Source of the DNA: Tamarix chinensis
Taxonomy: Eukaryota; Streptophyta; Magnoliopsida; Caryophyllales; Tamaricaceae
Length of the DNA: 64,000 nucleotides
Direction: 5' to 3'
NCBI GenBank assembly: GCA_030549775.1
Contig: CM060173.1
Span: 7,848,501 to 7,912,500 of the forward strand
Of this stretch, positions 1 through 11,847 are shown in pieces. The notes under the pieces are model-generated. The model did no database searches, was not told the DNA's origin, and was given only the letters and a program-made list of their open reading frames with translations. Position 1 is the stretch's first letter; every line of letters starts with the position of its first letter. The position numbers and the translations under genes were made by a program.

Positions 1-1937
1 ATACAATAACAATAAATAAAAGTCAGAGTTAATCAAAGTCCCATATTGGATTACTATTGAAAAAACCAATATTCGGTCATGATCAGTCGTACATTACAAT
101 GTCAAGTGTTACACATCGTAATAGACTAAAATTATTAGAATTCAAAGTACATCCACAACAAATGTTGTCTTCAATAAAGTGTTCTAAAATATTTAGCTAC
201 ATTATGTATTTTCTTTTTCAGTTATTTGCTCCATATACTTCATATTTGTCATTTCTATATATAATGTATTACTTTATTATTTCATCTTTCTCCTAATATT
301 TTATTCTTTATATTAACCATGCTTTGCTATTATAATTCTATTACTTCTTATAGTATTTTTTGTTCTTACTATTTTAAAATTTATTATCACAATATCTAAA
401 AGATGAACAGAAAAATGTAACTAGTTTCCTTTGAAAGACTGGGATCATTTGATGGACTACTTATGATCACTATTGTATAGGTACGTGGACAAAGAGAAGC
501 AAGAAAAAATGATACTTTTTTTTAAATATAAATTACACATATATACATTTCTCTGAAATGGAGGCGTAAAAATTAAAATGAGAATACATTGTCGGGATAA
601 AAAAGCTTGGTAAAATAAAATTTCCGTGGTGGTGTTATAAATGTGGTCGATCATTTGGTAGGAATTAGTACTACTAGCCAGTACTGATATTTAAGACGTT
701 AATAAATACAGATGAACTAGTATTAGCTAGCTCATAAAATTGCGGGATCTACTACGACATATAGTCTAGGATCTACCAGCGAAATCACCACAAACCTATA
801 GCTTTTAATTTCTTTCTGTAAACCAGACTGACGATCACTCCAGTTACACGAGAAACACGAGTTACACGACCTTACAAGCGAGCCACGCAGCTGTGGCCGG
901 TGATACAGAAGGGACTTGCAGATGTGTGTCCCATGCATGTACGAGTATAACCCGACCTAAATAGATGATCACATTCACCTTATAGATCCCACCACCAGGC
1001 TCCAGCTTTTGAAAATTCTACCACCCTCCGCGTGACCCGGCGACCATCTTTGAGGATAAGAGACGATGACTCAAATAGTGATTGAAATAGTCCGTTAGTA
1101 CTGGAGCAATCAGTGAGACAGCTGCCGTTGGCTCATCTTAATTTCATTTTGATCTACCATGTACTCGACGATAAATTAAAAATCCACACTTGCAATTTGA
1201 TTAACCTTAATGAGCCACACAGTGCCACTGTCTTGTATTATGTTGAAGATGTAGAAACTGACACCTGCCAAAAATAAATCTATCATAATTGGACCTTCTA
1301 GATTCCACTTTCACATAAATTCCCCAGAGAAATGAGAAGCAAAGACCCGCCCTTACCTGAATATTGGCATAAATCCTCAACAGCATTTTGAAAAGCTTTG
1401 AGTATATAACGAATTTCCATCAGCCAACTCCTCTAAAGTCTTAAATAATAGAAGCTTAATCTGGCCGGACGCAGAATAGATCGATGGACCGAAACAAACG
1501 GTGCATATGCCAGTAATATCCATAGGTTTTGCAAACCAATTTATTACAAGAGTTTTGTCAGCTATGGAACATAATGATACTTGTCCTTGTCATCCAATTC
1601 CTCCAATTCGTCATTGTTGCAGACCAAGCATCCTATAAATCCATTATGTACGTTCATTTATTAATAGACGTTCAACACTCTTGGTTAGCCTATTAATTGA
1701 CATTCATGTATTACTTTTGGCCTAGATACATTGGAACTTCATAGTCCAATGTTAAGAGTTAAGCTCATGAATATGGTAGATGGAGTGGGGCTATGAACGT
1801 GATAGGTTCATGGAAGGTTATTAATAAGGATAAATGGACCGATATAAATGTAAAAGATTCAAGAATGACGCTCATAGACATATCCTAAATAGATATTTTT
1901 GTGAAGGGATCATGAATGGATTTATGGAGACTTGAAT
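1..1937. other. Flank left of CACTA-1, no recognised gene
   Basis: AT-rich sequence with only short ORFs (60-80 codons) that I do not recognise. The stretch 940-1660 is somewhat less AT-rich and could be old gene-flanking or promoter DNA, but I see no exon series, tRNA or transposon end in it. The last bases (AAT at 1935-1937) form the left target-site copy of the adjoining CACTA element. Confidence 0.4.
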
Positions 1938-1954
1938 CACTACTTCGGAAAAGA

Positions 1955-2520
1955 GTTTTAATAACAGTTAATTTATAGTTTTAATAACAGTTTTCAACCA
2001 TTATTGAGCCGCCCGTTATTAAATCTTTAATAACGGTTCATAACCATCATGAAAAAATACACAAAAAGCCACGAATATGTGCGTAAACTTCATATTTAAT
2101 AACGGTTTTTAAGTAAACCGTTGTTAAAAAGTAGGTTTTAATAACGGTTTCTCAGTAAACCGTTGTTAAAAATAAGGTTTCAATAACGGTTTATAAGAAA
2201 AAATCGTTGTTGAAAACCAGGTATTGATAACGGTTAATACAAAAACCATTGTTAAAACACCATCGAATTACCGTTTTGGTCATTGAATATGTGTTTATTA
2301 AACCCTCTAATACGTATTAAATTAACATAAATATGAGATTAGAAGGAGGTTTAATAACAGTTCTTAAACAAAACCGTTATTAAGACGTAGGTTTTAATAA
2401 CGGTTCTATGAAAAGCAGTTATTAAAACAGATGTGTTAATAATGGTTTTAATTATAACAATTATTAAAACTTGTTTTGATAATAGTTTTTCAGAGAAATG
2501 TTATTAAAACTATATGTTTT
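1955..2520. repeat. CACTA-1 left subterminal repeat array
   Basis: About ten imperfect copies of a palindromic unit of 35-45 bp. Each has TTTAATAACGGTT on one side and AACCGTTATTAAA or AACCGTTGTTAAA on the other, with a short variable loop. Such subterminal arrays bind the element's DNA-binding transposition protein in En/Spm. That role here is inferred from position and family. The same motif recurs at 11572-11820. Confidence 0.85.
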
Positions 2521-2764
2521 TTTTAGCATTTTTCTGTTTTGTTCCTGCCCACATACACAGTTGTATGTTCAAACAATTACCAAATCCGCAATGTAAAACA
2601 AAATCAATTCATACCAAATATGCAATCACACCATAATTTTAATCAATCTGTAATTGGTATGCATATCTCAATACACCAACTATACTTAGGAATAAAATTT
2701 AGTAGGCATACCACAACTTGGTAGCTCTACACCCCAGAGTAAAGAGTTCAGAGATTTAGGCTAG

Positions 2765-3975
2765 AAGAATGAAAGATGTAAATGAAATACAAATCTGAAA
2801 ATGCATGTAGAATATATAGATCGGTACCTAATACCGAATGAATGAGTGTACGTGCTTGGCCCATCGGTCTCTAACTTCATCAATTTCATCAACATTGTAT
2901 TGATGGCCTCGTGCATAGTCATCGGTGAAAAACTACCACGCTCATGTTTCAATTAACATACAGTTAGCCATTAGGTCAAAAAATATATATGTGATGATCA
3001 AAAAATATGGAAAAGCAAACATACATGGCTTGGATCTATGTTGACCAATCTATTATGGACTATAAGATCCATTGCTCTACATAAATAGTATCCACAATCA
3101 TCACCATTTTGCTGTTGTGGACACTGTCAAATGAATTCAGTTAGCTCTCTAACTATTATATATTAATTTGAATTAAAAAAATACAAAACAGTTGTCTTTC
3201 TACTTACCATGATAGGCTCATATTGAAGATTCTTTGGGTCTGGGACACCATTCCCACCTCTCCTTTGATATGCTGTCCATAGTGGCTAATAAATAGAGTT
3301 GGCTACATAATATTGTAAGTATATATACCTCAAATAATGAAAGTAGAATATATGTATGTATAAATAAGCTAATGAAGTAAGAAGTGAAAAGTATACTAAC
3401 ATGTTGATAAATTCCTTCCCATCACGACGAGTGACCTCAAAAGCGACGTCATAGGTTCGAAGGCAATCAAACACATACACTTTATTAAGATCAAGTCGGA
3501 CGATGTACAAAACCCAATGTTCAGTTGCGAGATGAGGAATGAGATAGAGCTTGTTATGTCCCTCAATCAAAATCCGATCCACTAAATAGTTTATGTGCCT
3601 ACCATCTGTTATTACACTACTGTCAACTTTGTAGTATGGGCACACAAACACAATTTAGGACAACATTCCCTCTAACGCAGCGCGACTAACTACCAACCTA
3701 TATATGGATGACAATAACAATGCATATTTGTTAATAATTAATAACTCATATAAGAGGTCATAAGAATTCCATTTCTCCAAGATTATTAAAATATGAAATA
3801 TGAAATAATGCTTACGTGACATAAACGGCCACACTCGTGGTTGACCTCCATTCCTGATTATAAATGTCACTTATGTCAACCATCGATACCATGTAAGTAG
3901 CATCATCCCTTCCAACATACTCAGGATGACAATCAATGAAAATATAATTATTCTCGAGGTAGATTTGGGTATAGA
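2765..3975 (-). pseudogene. Ulp1/C48 SUMO-protease-like 3' part of CACTA-1 second gene
   Basis: Reading on the minus strand, three exon-like blocks make a Ulp1-type cysteine protease. The block ending near 3399 contains EHWVLYIV (catalytic His) and VFDCL (catalytic Asp). The block at about 3030-3130 contains PQQQNGDDCGYY, the oxyanion Gln region and nucleophile Cys, and ends at a GTATGT donor. A last block at about 2765-2943 follows an AG acceptor. Another exon-like piece near 3203-3285 ends at a GTAAGT donor. Ulp1 proteases cleave SUMO and are known as passengers or second-gene domains in plant CACTA and Mutator-like elements. Upstream sequence to 3975 is open but preceded by a stop. It is probably the 3' part of the gene whose 5' part lies at 4017-6054. 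The catalytic residues survive although the gene as a whole is broken. Confidence 0.7.
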
Positions 3976-4016
3976 AATACAATAAAGCTAATGCTAGTGG
4001 AGGTTGGAGTATTTTT

Positions 4017-6054
4017 TTAAGAAGGAATATTTTTTAGGGCTACTGATTTTTCAGATTTAGCTTTCTTTCCTTTGGCAGCACCCTCTTTTGTGTTACTTGT
4101 TCTACTAGTACCTCTCTTGGTTTTACTAGCAGGAGCAATCTTCTTCTTTGATTCTTTAAATAATAATATTAAACAAAATATGTATTGAGCATATATATAT
4201 CTATATATATATATTAAAGGTATAAATAGTGTAACTACTAAACATAGTCTAATGAAGATATTGAATGTCAATACCTCTTTACTAGTGAGACTTATTTGAT
4301 CCATAGGCCAAGGCACGAAGCTTCCATGAGCTTCTAGCACTTTGGGTACCTCATCACCCTCTTTATAACAGGGCAAGGGCGGACTACCAATCATTGGAGT
4401 GTCAATACTCACCGGCCTTGTAATTAGGGCTAAGTTGTACTCGTAGACAGCTTGCATTTAGGTACTGTGACTGATGCGGACCCTTCCTTTTGTCAAAAGA
4501 GTTGAAAGGTCATTCGCTAACAAGTCACATTTATGCAAACCCTAAATGCAAATATTACACATTATTAATTATTTATGACACCGAATACATTTAATAACAA
4601 TTCATAGTTATGTAATGCTTACCTCAGAAAGAGAAGAAAGACGTGCATCAGCTTCACAACTGTCTCTAACACTATATTCATTAGGTATGTGAAGATGATC
4701 ATGGTCGACTGAATAGGATGGCTTATACCCTTGAGATTTAATAAATGTCAACTCTTGCTCCATTGTTGCCATCCGTTCAAATGCCACGTTCAATTTTGAC
4801 TACATGATGATGGCGACTTGCTCATTAGTGTTATGAGAACCACGAGATCGATCACGTACACTCGTTCTCGTAACACCTAATCCAAGACCCCTGTGTCTTC
4901 CAGGGTGTTATATAATTCCTATGGCCTGTGATACAATGTTATATTGTTTTACCACCTCCTCACCATCTGATGCTTGGAGTTCGTCCTGTAATGTATATAA
5001 TATATGTAAATTTAGCTTACATGAATAAGCATATTATAATAGTTTCTAAAAGAAAACTAACCAGGGTTCCAAATATGTACAAACTTACAATTTTTGTCGC
5101 TACAACATCTACATCTTTATTAATATATCCATCTCTTGTTGCTCTAGCCTTCTTCCATAATGTACCAATATTAATGGACGAGGTCCATGGGTCTAATTCT
5201 TAGGCTATGAGCTATAAATCAAAAAATATTCTTATAATGTAGCAATATTATAAAATTCGTTAGTACGTTGTAAATAGATAAATCACAAAATACATACCAA
5301 CTCCTCTTCTAGGTCTGCATACCCTTTGCAAGCCATATTATGCCAGTATTTATTTTACTTCGCACTTTCTTTATTTTTGTCACTTTTTTCCTATGTGACA
5401 AGCCAAAACATAGTGACATGGTTATTTCAATATTATGCACAATACTAGGATCAATAAAAAAATTCAAAGTTATCGAACAAATACCTTAAAATCACCCGTA
5501 AGACTATATGCAATAAATTTGTTCCAACTTTCTTGATCAATGAAACCATATCGTTTGGGTGGATTCTGTCGTAAAGATCCATCCCTCTTTTTGTACATTT
5601 TCCTACGAGCTAAATATGACCTAAATGTTCTTAGACGCTCCTCACAATGTCTAAGAAGCCATTTCTTCCTACTCTCTATCACATTAAACACTCTCTGGAT
5701 TGTAAGACATATAAATGTATACCGATATTGATGTATTAAAATTAATAACATTTGACATACAAAAATGATTACATAAAATAGTATATTTACTGTGATTTCC
5801 TACCAAATATGCTCCTTATGACCTGTTGGAACCTGCTTCCAATTATTATAGGAGATAGGAATGCTGTTACGTGTGACAAGTGAATTGTAAGTCAAGAACA
5901 TGTCTGCATAAGGGCCAATGGGAAGATTGTAATTATTCCATCGCAACTCGACCAGTTCTCCTTTATTCCTCATATATGTGATGATTCTCATAATCGTCGG
6001 CCCTCTTTTCCCTTCTTCATCACTGTTGTCACTATCAATATTTTTATTGGCCAT
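4017..6054 (-). pseudogene. Transposase_24-like 5' part of CACTA-1 second gene
   Basis: The proposed start is the Met at 6054 (MANKNIDSDNSDEEGKRGP). The first exon ends at a GTAGGA donor near 5804. The second exon, about 5487-5698, reads RVFNVIESRKKWLLRH and is bounded by AG and GT. Further exon-like blocks follow near 5290-5400, 5090-5210 (WKKARATRDGYINKD), 4610-4990 (PGRHRGLGLGVTRTSVRD, the glycine-rich signature seen in plant Transposase_24/Ptta proteins), and 4275-4540. The last resembles the DUF8039-like region (HGSFVPWPMDQI). A lysine-rich block follows at 4020-4149. At least five in-frame stops interrupt the blocks, so this is a pseudogene. Family knowledge suggests a DNA-binding or accessory transposition protein. 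The reading is a manual splice guess. Confidence 0.65.
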
Positions 6055-6302
6055 ATCTCCAAAAAAATCAATAAATAACTTATGTTAGAATATTATGTAT
6101 TGAACATAATTGAGTTGAAAAATGCATTTAAAAAAACCAACATAGATATTATATGTTATAATATTATTACCCTCATTACCTTCTTTTCCTTCTTTTTTCC
6201 CTCTTGGTTTCGAATTAGATTCAGGATCTGATACATATATTACTTTATGATGATCATCCCTAACATATATTTCCTTCTCATTAATTGTATTGTTATCATC
6301 GT

Positions 6303-9300
6303 TCAATAATTGAGTTGCTTGCATAGCTGAGACACACTCTTTATTCCAATTGGCATCATTTTCATCATCACATTCATTGGCATTTCTTTTTTTTTCATAG
6401 ATAGTACTACAGACCATATGTTATCAGTAGGGTAAGTGAGATAGAATACTTGTGTCGCTTGTGATGCTAAGATGAATGGGTCTTGTTCATGCCCTACCCT
6501 ATTAAGATCTACTAATGTGAATCCTTCTTCATATCTAACCCCACTGCCATTATCAACCCATCTGCAGTGGAATACAGGGATTTTAAATACAGTGTAATCT
6601 AACTCCCATATATGTTCAATCACACTATAATAATTCATATCTGCATAAGTTGGATTCTTATCTTTTGCACTAGCAACATGCATTGCCTCAGCCACTAAAT
6701 TCACCCCACTGTTCTGCATTGTACTCTTCCCATTTTGTTCTTTTGTATAAAAAGTGCAACCATTGATCACATAACTAGTATATTGAAAAACTTCATAACG
6801 AGGTTTCTGAGACAACCAATGCAAGGTTTTGAAAATTAAAGTTGGGGAATGTCTGATGAGTGGAATGATGCAATCTCTTATCCAATCAATAAAGGAAAGA
6901 ATATATTTATCGATAATCCATTTCTCAGTCTTTGATGGATTTTCAATCCATAAAGAAGTCATATGCTCTTCAATGTACGGCTGAACATCATCACTGTTGT
7001 GTAACAGATATAGATGTGCTGCACGAAACATGTTAGGGTCTACAGGCCCAAACTATTTGCCTCTAATACCCTATCCTTCAAATTTTCCTGCATGTTGAGA
7101 CTTATGAATACCAAGAGCTTCATCATTTGACAAGTACTTTGTGCAAAACTCAACTGCCTCTTCCACCATGTAACTCTCAACAATACATCCTTCTAGCTAA
7201 TATCAATTCTTCCCATAACCTTTTATCAACTTCATAAACCATTCAAAGGGGTACATCCAATGCCCATGAATAGGTCCTACCATCTTTATCTCATAAAATA
7301 AATGAACAGTTAGATGTACCATAATGTCAAAGAATGATGGTGGAAAATACATTTCAAGTTGGCACAAAATAATCACAATCCCTTTTTGCAAGGCATCTAA
7401 ACTATTAGGATGTATAACTTTAGAACAGACGGCTTTAAAAATCCAACAAAGCCTCATGATAGTGATTCGAACATGTTTTGGCAAAATTTCACATATAGTT
7501 ATCGACAACAAGTGTTGCATCAAGATATAAGAATCATGAGACTTCAGGTTAATTAATTTCAACTCTTTCATTGACACAAGCCTTCTGACATTTGAAGAAT
7601 ATCCTTCTGGAACCTTGACATTGTGCAAGAATTGACAAAATAAAATTTTCTCTTTTTTGGAAACAGTATGACACGCCAGTGGTAAATATGTTCTTCTTCC
7701 GTTGTCTTGCGGTATCAGTTCCCATCTAATACCCATTTCTTCCATATCCATTTGAGAATTTATCCCATCTTTAGTCTTACGTGGAACATTAAGTAATGTA
7801 CCAACAAGACTATCATATATATTTTTCTCAACATGCATCACATCAAGGACATGTCTCACGTAGAAAGATTCCCAATAAGTAAGCTTGAAGAATATTGACA
7901 TCTTCTTCCACCCAACTAGTGGATGCTTATCTTTATTCTTCTTCCCAAACTTGACACTCAAATGTTTCATCTTCAGCCACACTTGTAGACCCATCAACCG
8001 AATTGGTGCCTACCCTTCTTCTTGGAATCCATTGAATGCTTTTCTTTGCCTACGATAATGATGATTCTTCAGTAAAAACCTACTATCCCCAAGGAACACA
8101 GTCTTTCAGCCATGTGTTAGCTGAACAAATGAAGTATTCTCCTCACATATCGGACATGCATAATGACCTTTCACACTATAATGAGACAAGTTGCCATACG
8201 CTGGAAAATTATTTATAGTACAGAATAACAATGCTCTAAAAGTGAAATTTTCTTCACTATATGCATCAAATACTTCAACGTCCATGTCCGATAAGAACTT
8301 TAAATCATCAATCAAAGGTGCCAAATAAACATAAATATCATTCCCAGGTTGGTTTGGCCCAAAAATGAGTAAAGACAACATCATATACTTGCGTTTCATA
8401 TAGAGCCACAGAGGTAAATTGTATATAACCAACTATAGCTGCCTTGATTGTGCGGATTCATTCCATCTACAGAAAGCACAAGGCGCACATTTCTTGCTTC
8501 TTTACCAAATTTAAGAAACAACCTATCAATCGTCATCCATTGTGGAGAGTCAGATGGATGTCTAAGAAGCCCGCCATCTATCTTGTCATCAGCATGCCAT
8601 CTTAGGTTCTTGGCATCTTCAATATCATTAAACATTGACTTTAATCTTGGTATTATAGGAAAATACCATAACATCTTAGTGGGCACCTTGTTCTTCTTGT
8701 ATCGTGGTGCTTTGCATTCAGGATTAGGACAACTATCCAAAGATGCATTGTCATTGCGATATAAAATACAATCATTAGGGCATGCATGTATCTTCTCACA
8801 ACTCATGCCCATAGAGGATAGAATCTTCTTCACTTCATATGTACGATTGGGTAGAACGTTATCATTAGGAAGCATATCCTTCACAGGTGACAATAATTAT
8901 GTGAAACTCTTATCACTCGATCCGTTACATGCCTTTAAGTTGTACAACCTTAAAGTAGCGGATAATCACATAAATGTCTTACAATCACCGTACAAAGGTT
9001 TATCCGAGCCATTCAATAACTTCTCAAACATTTTTGGACAATCCCAAACACTTTCCTCAACCTTTTGAGTCATCTCCTCTAACGAATGTCCCTCATATAA
9101 TCCACTACTATCCCTCCTAACATCGTCATTTTCATATTTAGACTATGTTTCCCCATGCCAAATCCAACAAGTGTAACTTGTATCAATTCCATACATAAAT
9201 AAATGATCCTTGAAATCATTAGCATTGACAAGCTGAATATAAGCACACTTCAAACAAGGACAGACTATTCTACTAGAGTCCCAAGCATATTCAACTGCAA

Positions 9301-9373
9301 ACTTGTTGAAAAACTCCACTCCTTCGTTATATTCTCTAGACAGCGAATTTGCAGAAAACCATTTCCGATCCAT
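6303..9373 (-). pseudogene. TnpD-type CACTA transposase, degraded
   Basis: A full domain series is visible on the minus strand. A Transpos_assoc domain starts at the Met at 9373 (MDRKWFSANSLSREYNEGV, then CPCLKC). Transposase_21 follows (8893-8106; HACPNDCILYR, MLSLLIFGPNQPGNDIYVYL). DUF4218 is at 7997-7203 (YVRHVLDVMHVEKNI, GHWMYPFEWFMK). The final part at 7031-6303 carries DUF4216-like sequence (HCRWVDNGSG). In the family this protein is the DDE-type transposase that cuts CACTA ends. Stops occur at about 9143, near 8990 and 8896, at about 8106, and just after the DUF4218 block. A one-base frameshift lies between 8432 and 8396. Another frame change near 6410 leads into an acidic C-terminus. 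Order and spacing are normal for the family. Only the coding continuity is lost. Confidence 0.88.
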
Positions 9374-9735
9374 AGTTTTTGAATCTAGATATATCCCACA
9401 TGAAAGTAATTATTAAAAATCAATTAAATTATAAGTTTAATAATTCTCAAATCACTCTTGCTTAGAAAGAATTAATCTCAACTATATCATGATATCCTGT
9501 ATATATACGAATCATGCTAACAAGTTTCCAAAATTATATTAATGTTGATCAATGAAACTCCTCATACTTACAAAGAGTTCATATATATATACATACATAG
9601 CAAAATATTGTACAATTAATAGTTCAAATTACAAAATATATACATACTATAGGATTTAAGTAATACCGGCACTATATACATCAAAATATTGCTACAACTC
9701 AACAACGTAAAAAATGAAAACTCATATCCCTAAAA
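9374..9735. other. CACTA-1 spacer, AT-rich
   Basis: AT-rich DNA between the TnpD start and the 157-codon ORF. I see no exon or repeat that I can name. Confidence 0.4.
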
Positions 9736-10209
9736 CTAAATCCCCCGATAGCCTCGTTGAGCTCGACTAAAAACTATAACTCCGAAAGTCCACTCATCAT
9801 GATATATCATTTGATTCCTAATATCATCACAAGAGAGTCTACTCACGGATACTCTAGGGTAACCGAGGTGGATACTCTGAGGCAAGCTATGACGATACCT
9901 CCACTCATCATCGATAAACATCAGTTCTCTCGATGTCCTATCATACTCTCTAGCAAACAGCTCACCCTCAATAAATCTCGGGTGTGGTGCATTAGTGTGG
10001 TAGACAAACCATTGCAAAAATGTAGACGTAGCCGATGCCCATGGCTCTATTAGAGGCAGGGTCAATAGAAGGTGATAAGATCTGAAATGGAAGGGGTGAT
10101 AGGATGAGCCACATGCGTACAAATGACATAGCTCATCATATAACTGTATCACATGAGTCCGTACATCTGTATGTGGCGCCATATGAAAATACAGTGGAGG
10201 GTATGTCAT
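9736..10209 (-). CDS. Unrecognised 157-aa ORF inside CACTA-1
   Basis: An uninterrupted ORF from the Met at 10209 to the stop at 9736, lying upstream of the TnpD gene in the element's sense direction. It starts MTYPPLYFHMAPHTDVRTHV, is rich in His, Tyr and Arg, and has the charged stretch FIDDEWRYRH. I do not recognise a family. It has no signal peptide or clear membrane segment. The codons are less AT-biased than the surrounding DNA, and it is notable that it stays open while both neighbouring transposon genes are broken. It may be a captured host fragment, an extra transposon gene, or a chance ORF. No function is proposed. Confidence 0.35.
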   Translation of the reverse strand: MTYPPLYFHMAPHTDVRTHVIQLYDELCHLYACGSSYHPFHFRSYHLLLTLPLIEPWASATSTFLQWFVYHTNAPHPRFIEGELFAREYDRTSRELMFIDDEWRYRHSLPQSIHLGYPRVSVSRLSCDDIRNQMIYHDEWTFGVIVFSRAQRGYRGI

Positions 10210-10685
10210 CTCACTACCTTAAAATGAGAACCACTAAATCTTATCATCAAGGTTGTTCTCAAAAGGATCTAAATTACAGAATATGTAAACTGATCTTCAA
10301 CTAGCTAGACAAATTATAAATATATTCTACCAAATCATAACCAACTATGTAAACCTAACAACATCAAACTATTTAAAATAAGGACATAATCTTTAGTCAT
10401 ATATTTAACAATTAACTAGCTAAACATCAAACTATCATCAAATCATGCAAGCTACGCATAGTAAAATCAAGTAGATATTAATAAGATAATATATATACAT
10501 ATATATATATAGTACAACCTAATAAATCCTATATGATTATTATTATACACAATTATTCATCTCTATTTAATTTTTATCACAACACTAATGCCCAACCAAC
10601 CTCCTCAACTTTTCCCCATGCACAATACCCTTATCCTTAGTATTTTTCCCTATGGCCCTAGTTTATATTTAGTATAATAAATGAT

Positions 10686-10738
10686 AAACCCTAACCCTAA
10701 CACTAACCCTCCCCCTAAACCCAACCCTAACCCTAACC
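10686..10738. repeat. Short telomere-like CCCTAA tract
   Basis: About 53 bp of CCCTAA-type hexamers with interruptions (aaccctaaccctaac, then variant cccc and aaccc units). The unit is CCCTAA (TTAGGG type) in most places, not the usual plant CCCTAAA. It is inside CACTA-1, so it is not a chromosome end. It may be a chance microsatellite or a repair patch. Confidence 0.6.
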
Positions 10739-11035
10739 ACAATTATTTTAGATTATATACACACATCTTATATACAAATATATTATAAATATATATACAT
10801 ATAATAGAACACATATAAACACACATTTTACGGAATATAAATACACGTCTTACAAAATATATATTAAAAAAAAGCATATAAATACACATGATCTGCATAA
10901 TAATGTGAGTGCTAAAAAAATATATACACACCTTAATTTTATACTTAGAACGTACATATCTTATGATAATAATATATATTTTAGGCTTGTGGATTCTCTT
11001 AAAATAATAATACATATTTTTATAAAATAGATTAT

Positions 11036-11036
<1 letters not shown>

Positions 11037-11105
<69 letters not shown>

Positions 11106-11106
11106 G
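11037..11106. repeat. (CA)n(TA)n microsatellite
   Basis: A run of CA dinucleotides to about 11072 is followed by TA dinucleotides with two interruptions. It explains the spurious ORF that crosses it. Confidence 0.9.
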
Positions 11107-11197
11107 TAAATTAAGGTCTCGGCCACAATAAAAAAAGGACAACAAAATTTTTCACCAACACATCAAATAATAGATTTTCAAACAACAAACCACAAGT

Positions 11198-11571
11198 TCA
11201 CAATAACAAACAAACACAACCTCTTCGGTGCAACATGCATGCATTTATATATATACATATACATATCAGTAGGGAAAAATTAAGCAATGAGGGAAGAACA
11301 AACACATGCGTAAAGGGAGCCACGACGTGCAAGTTGAGAACGGCAACGACGAAGGTACAAGTGTTGGGTACATTCAGAAGAATGACACCACGCACATGGA
11401 AAGCCAACAATGGCAGAGGGGTGGTGGAGAGACGGCGGTGTGATGGTTTCCTTAATTCAGAGGAGCCGAAGCGGTGGTGTAATGGTTTGCAAGAGAAAGA
11501 GAGTATGAGAGGGAAGCAGCAGAGTCTGAAATTTTTGGCACAAAAGAGAATAGAACTGAATAAAAGGAAGC
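11198..11571 (-). promoter_or_regulatory. Putative promoter/leader segment of CACTA-1 genes
   Basis: This segment is distinctly richer in G+C than its surroundings and lies just inside the right subterminal repeats, upstream of all minus-strand genes. In En/Spm elements this position holds the promoter and untranslated first exon. The role is inferred from position only. Overlapping short ORFs on both strands (such as 11235-11576 plus) are not convincing as genes. Confidence 0.3.
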
Positions 11572-11820
11572 TTTAATAACGATTCCTATAGGAACCGTTA
11601 TTAAATAGTTGACAATTTTGACAATGGTTCTTGTTTGAACCGTTATTAAATCATGTTTTAATAACAGTCTTATGTCAACCGTTATTAAAATGGCCATGCA
11701 AAATTTCACCTTGCACTTTTAATAACGGTTATTACCAACAACCGTTATGAAAACTTCTCGGGAATTAATTTTCACGCATTTGATTATGGTTTTCGAACCA
11801 CCGTTATTAATGTCCCGTTA
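11572..11820. repeat. CACTA-1 right subterminal repeat array
   Basis: About five palindromic units with TTTAATAACGGTT and AACCGTTATTAAA arms, matching the left array. They pair as hairpins and are also inverted with respect to the left array as a whole. Presumed binding sites for the transposition protein. Confidence 0.85.
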
Positions 11821-11847
11821 ATATTTCCTATTTCTATAGTAGTGATT

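Larger units (their letters stand above)
10210..11197. other. CACTA-1 AT-rich interior
   Basis: Non-coding in appearance. The 127-codon minus-strand ORF at 10743-11126 is low-complexity (Ile/Tyr/Val/Cys) and is produced by the microsatellite at 11037-11106. The stretch includes a telomere-like tract (10686-10738), listed separately. Confidence 0.5.
1938..11844 (-). mobile_element. CACTA-1, En/Spm-type DNA transposon (degraded)
   Basis: The left end begins CACTACTTCGGAAAAG at 1938. The right end, read on the minus strand from 11844, begins CACTACTATAGAAATAG. Flanking trinucleotides are AAT (1935-1937) and ATT (11845-11847), so the 3-bp target duplication expected for CACTA elements is present with one mismatch. 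Both ends carry palindromic subterminal repeats built on TTTAATAACGGTT / AACCGTTATTAAA. Inside, on the minus strand, lie a TnpD-type gene (Transposase_21, DUF4218, DUF4216) and a second gene with Transposase_24-like and Ulp1-like parts. Both genes contain stops, so this copy cannot supply its own transposase. The size, about 9.9 kb, is normal for an autonomous-type plant CACTA element. Confidence 0.9.

Noticed and set aside
1560..1660. Possible secreted-peptide exon (hydrophobic run MILVLVIQFLQFVIVA)
   Set aside because: No start context, homologue or following exon could be supported in this AT-rich flank.
9757..10053. 98-codon plus-strand ORF
   Set aside because: Shadow of the longer minus-strand ORF at 9736-10209.
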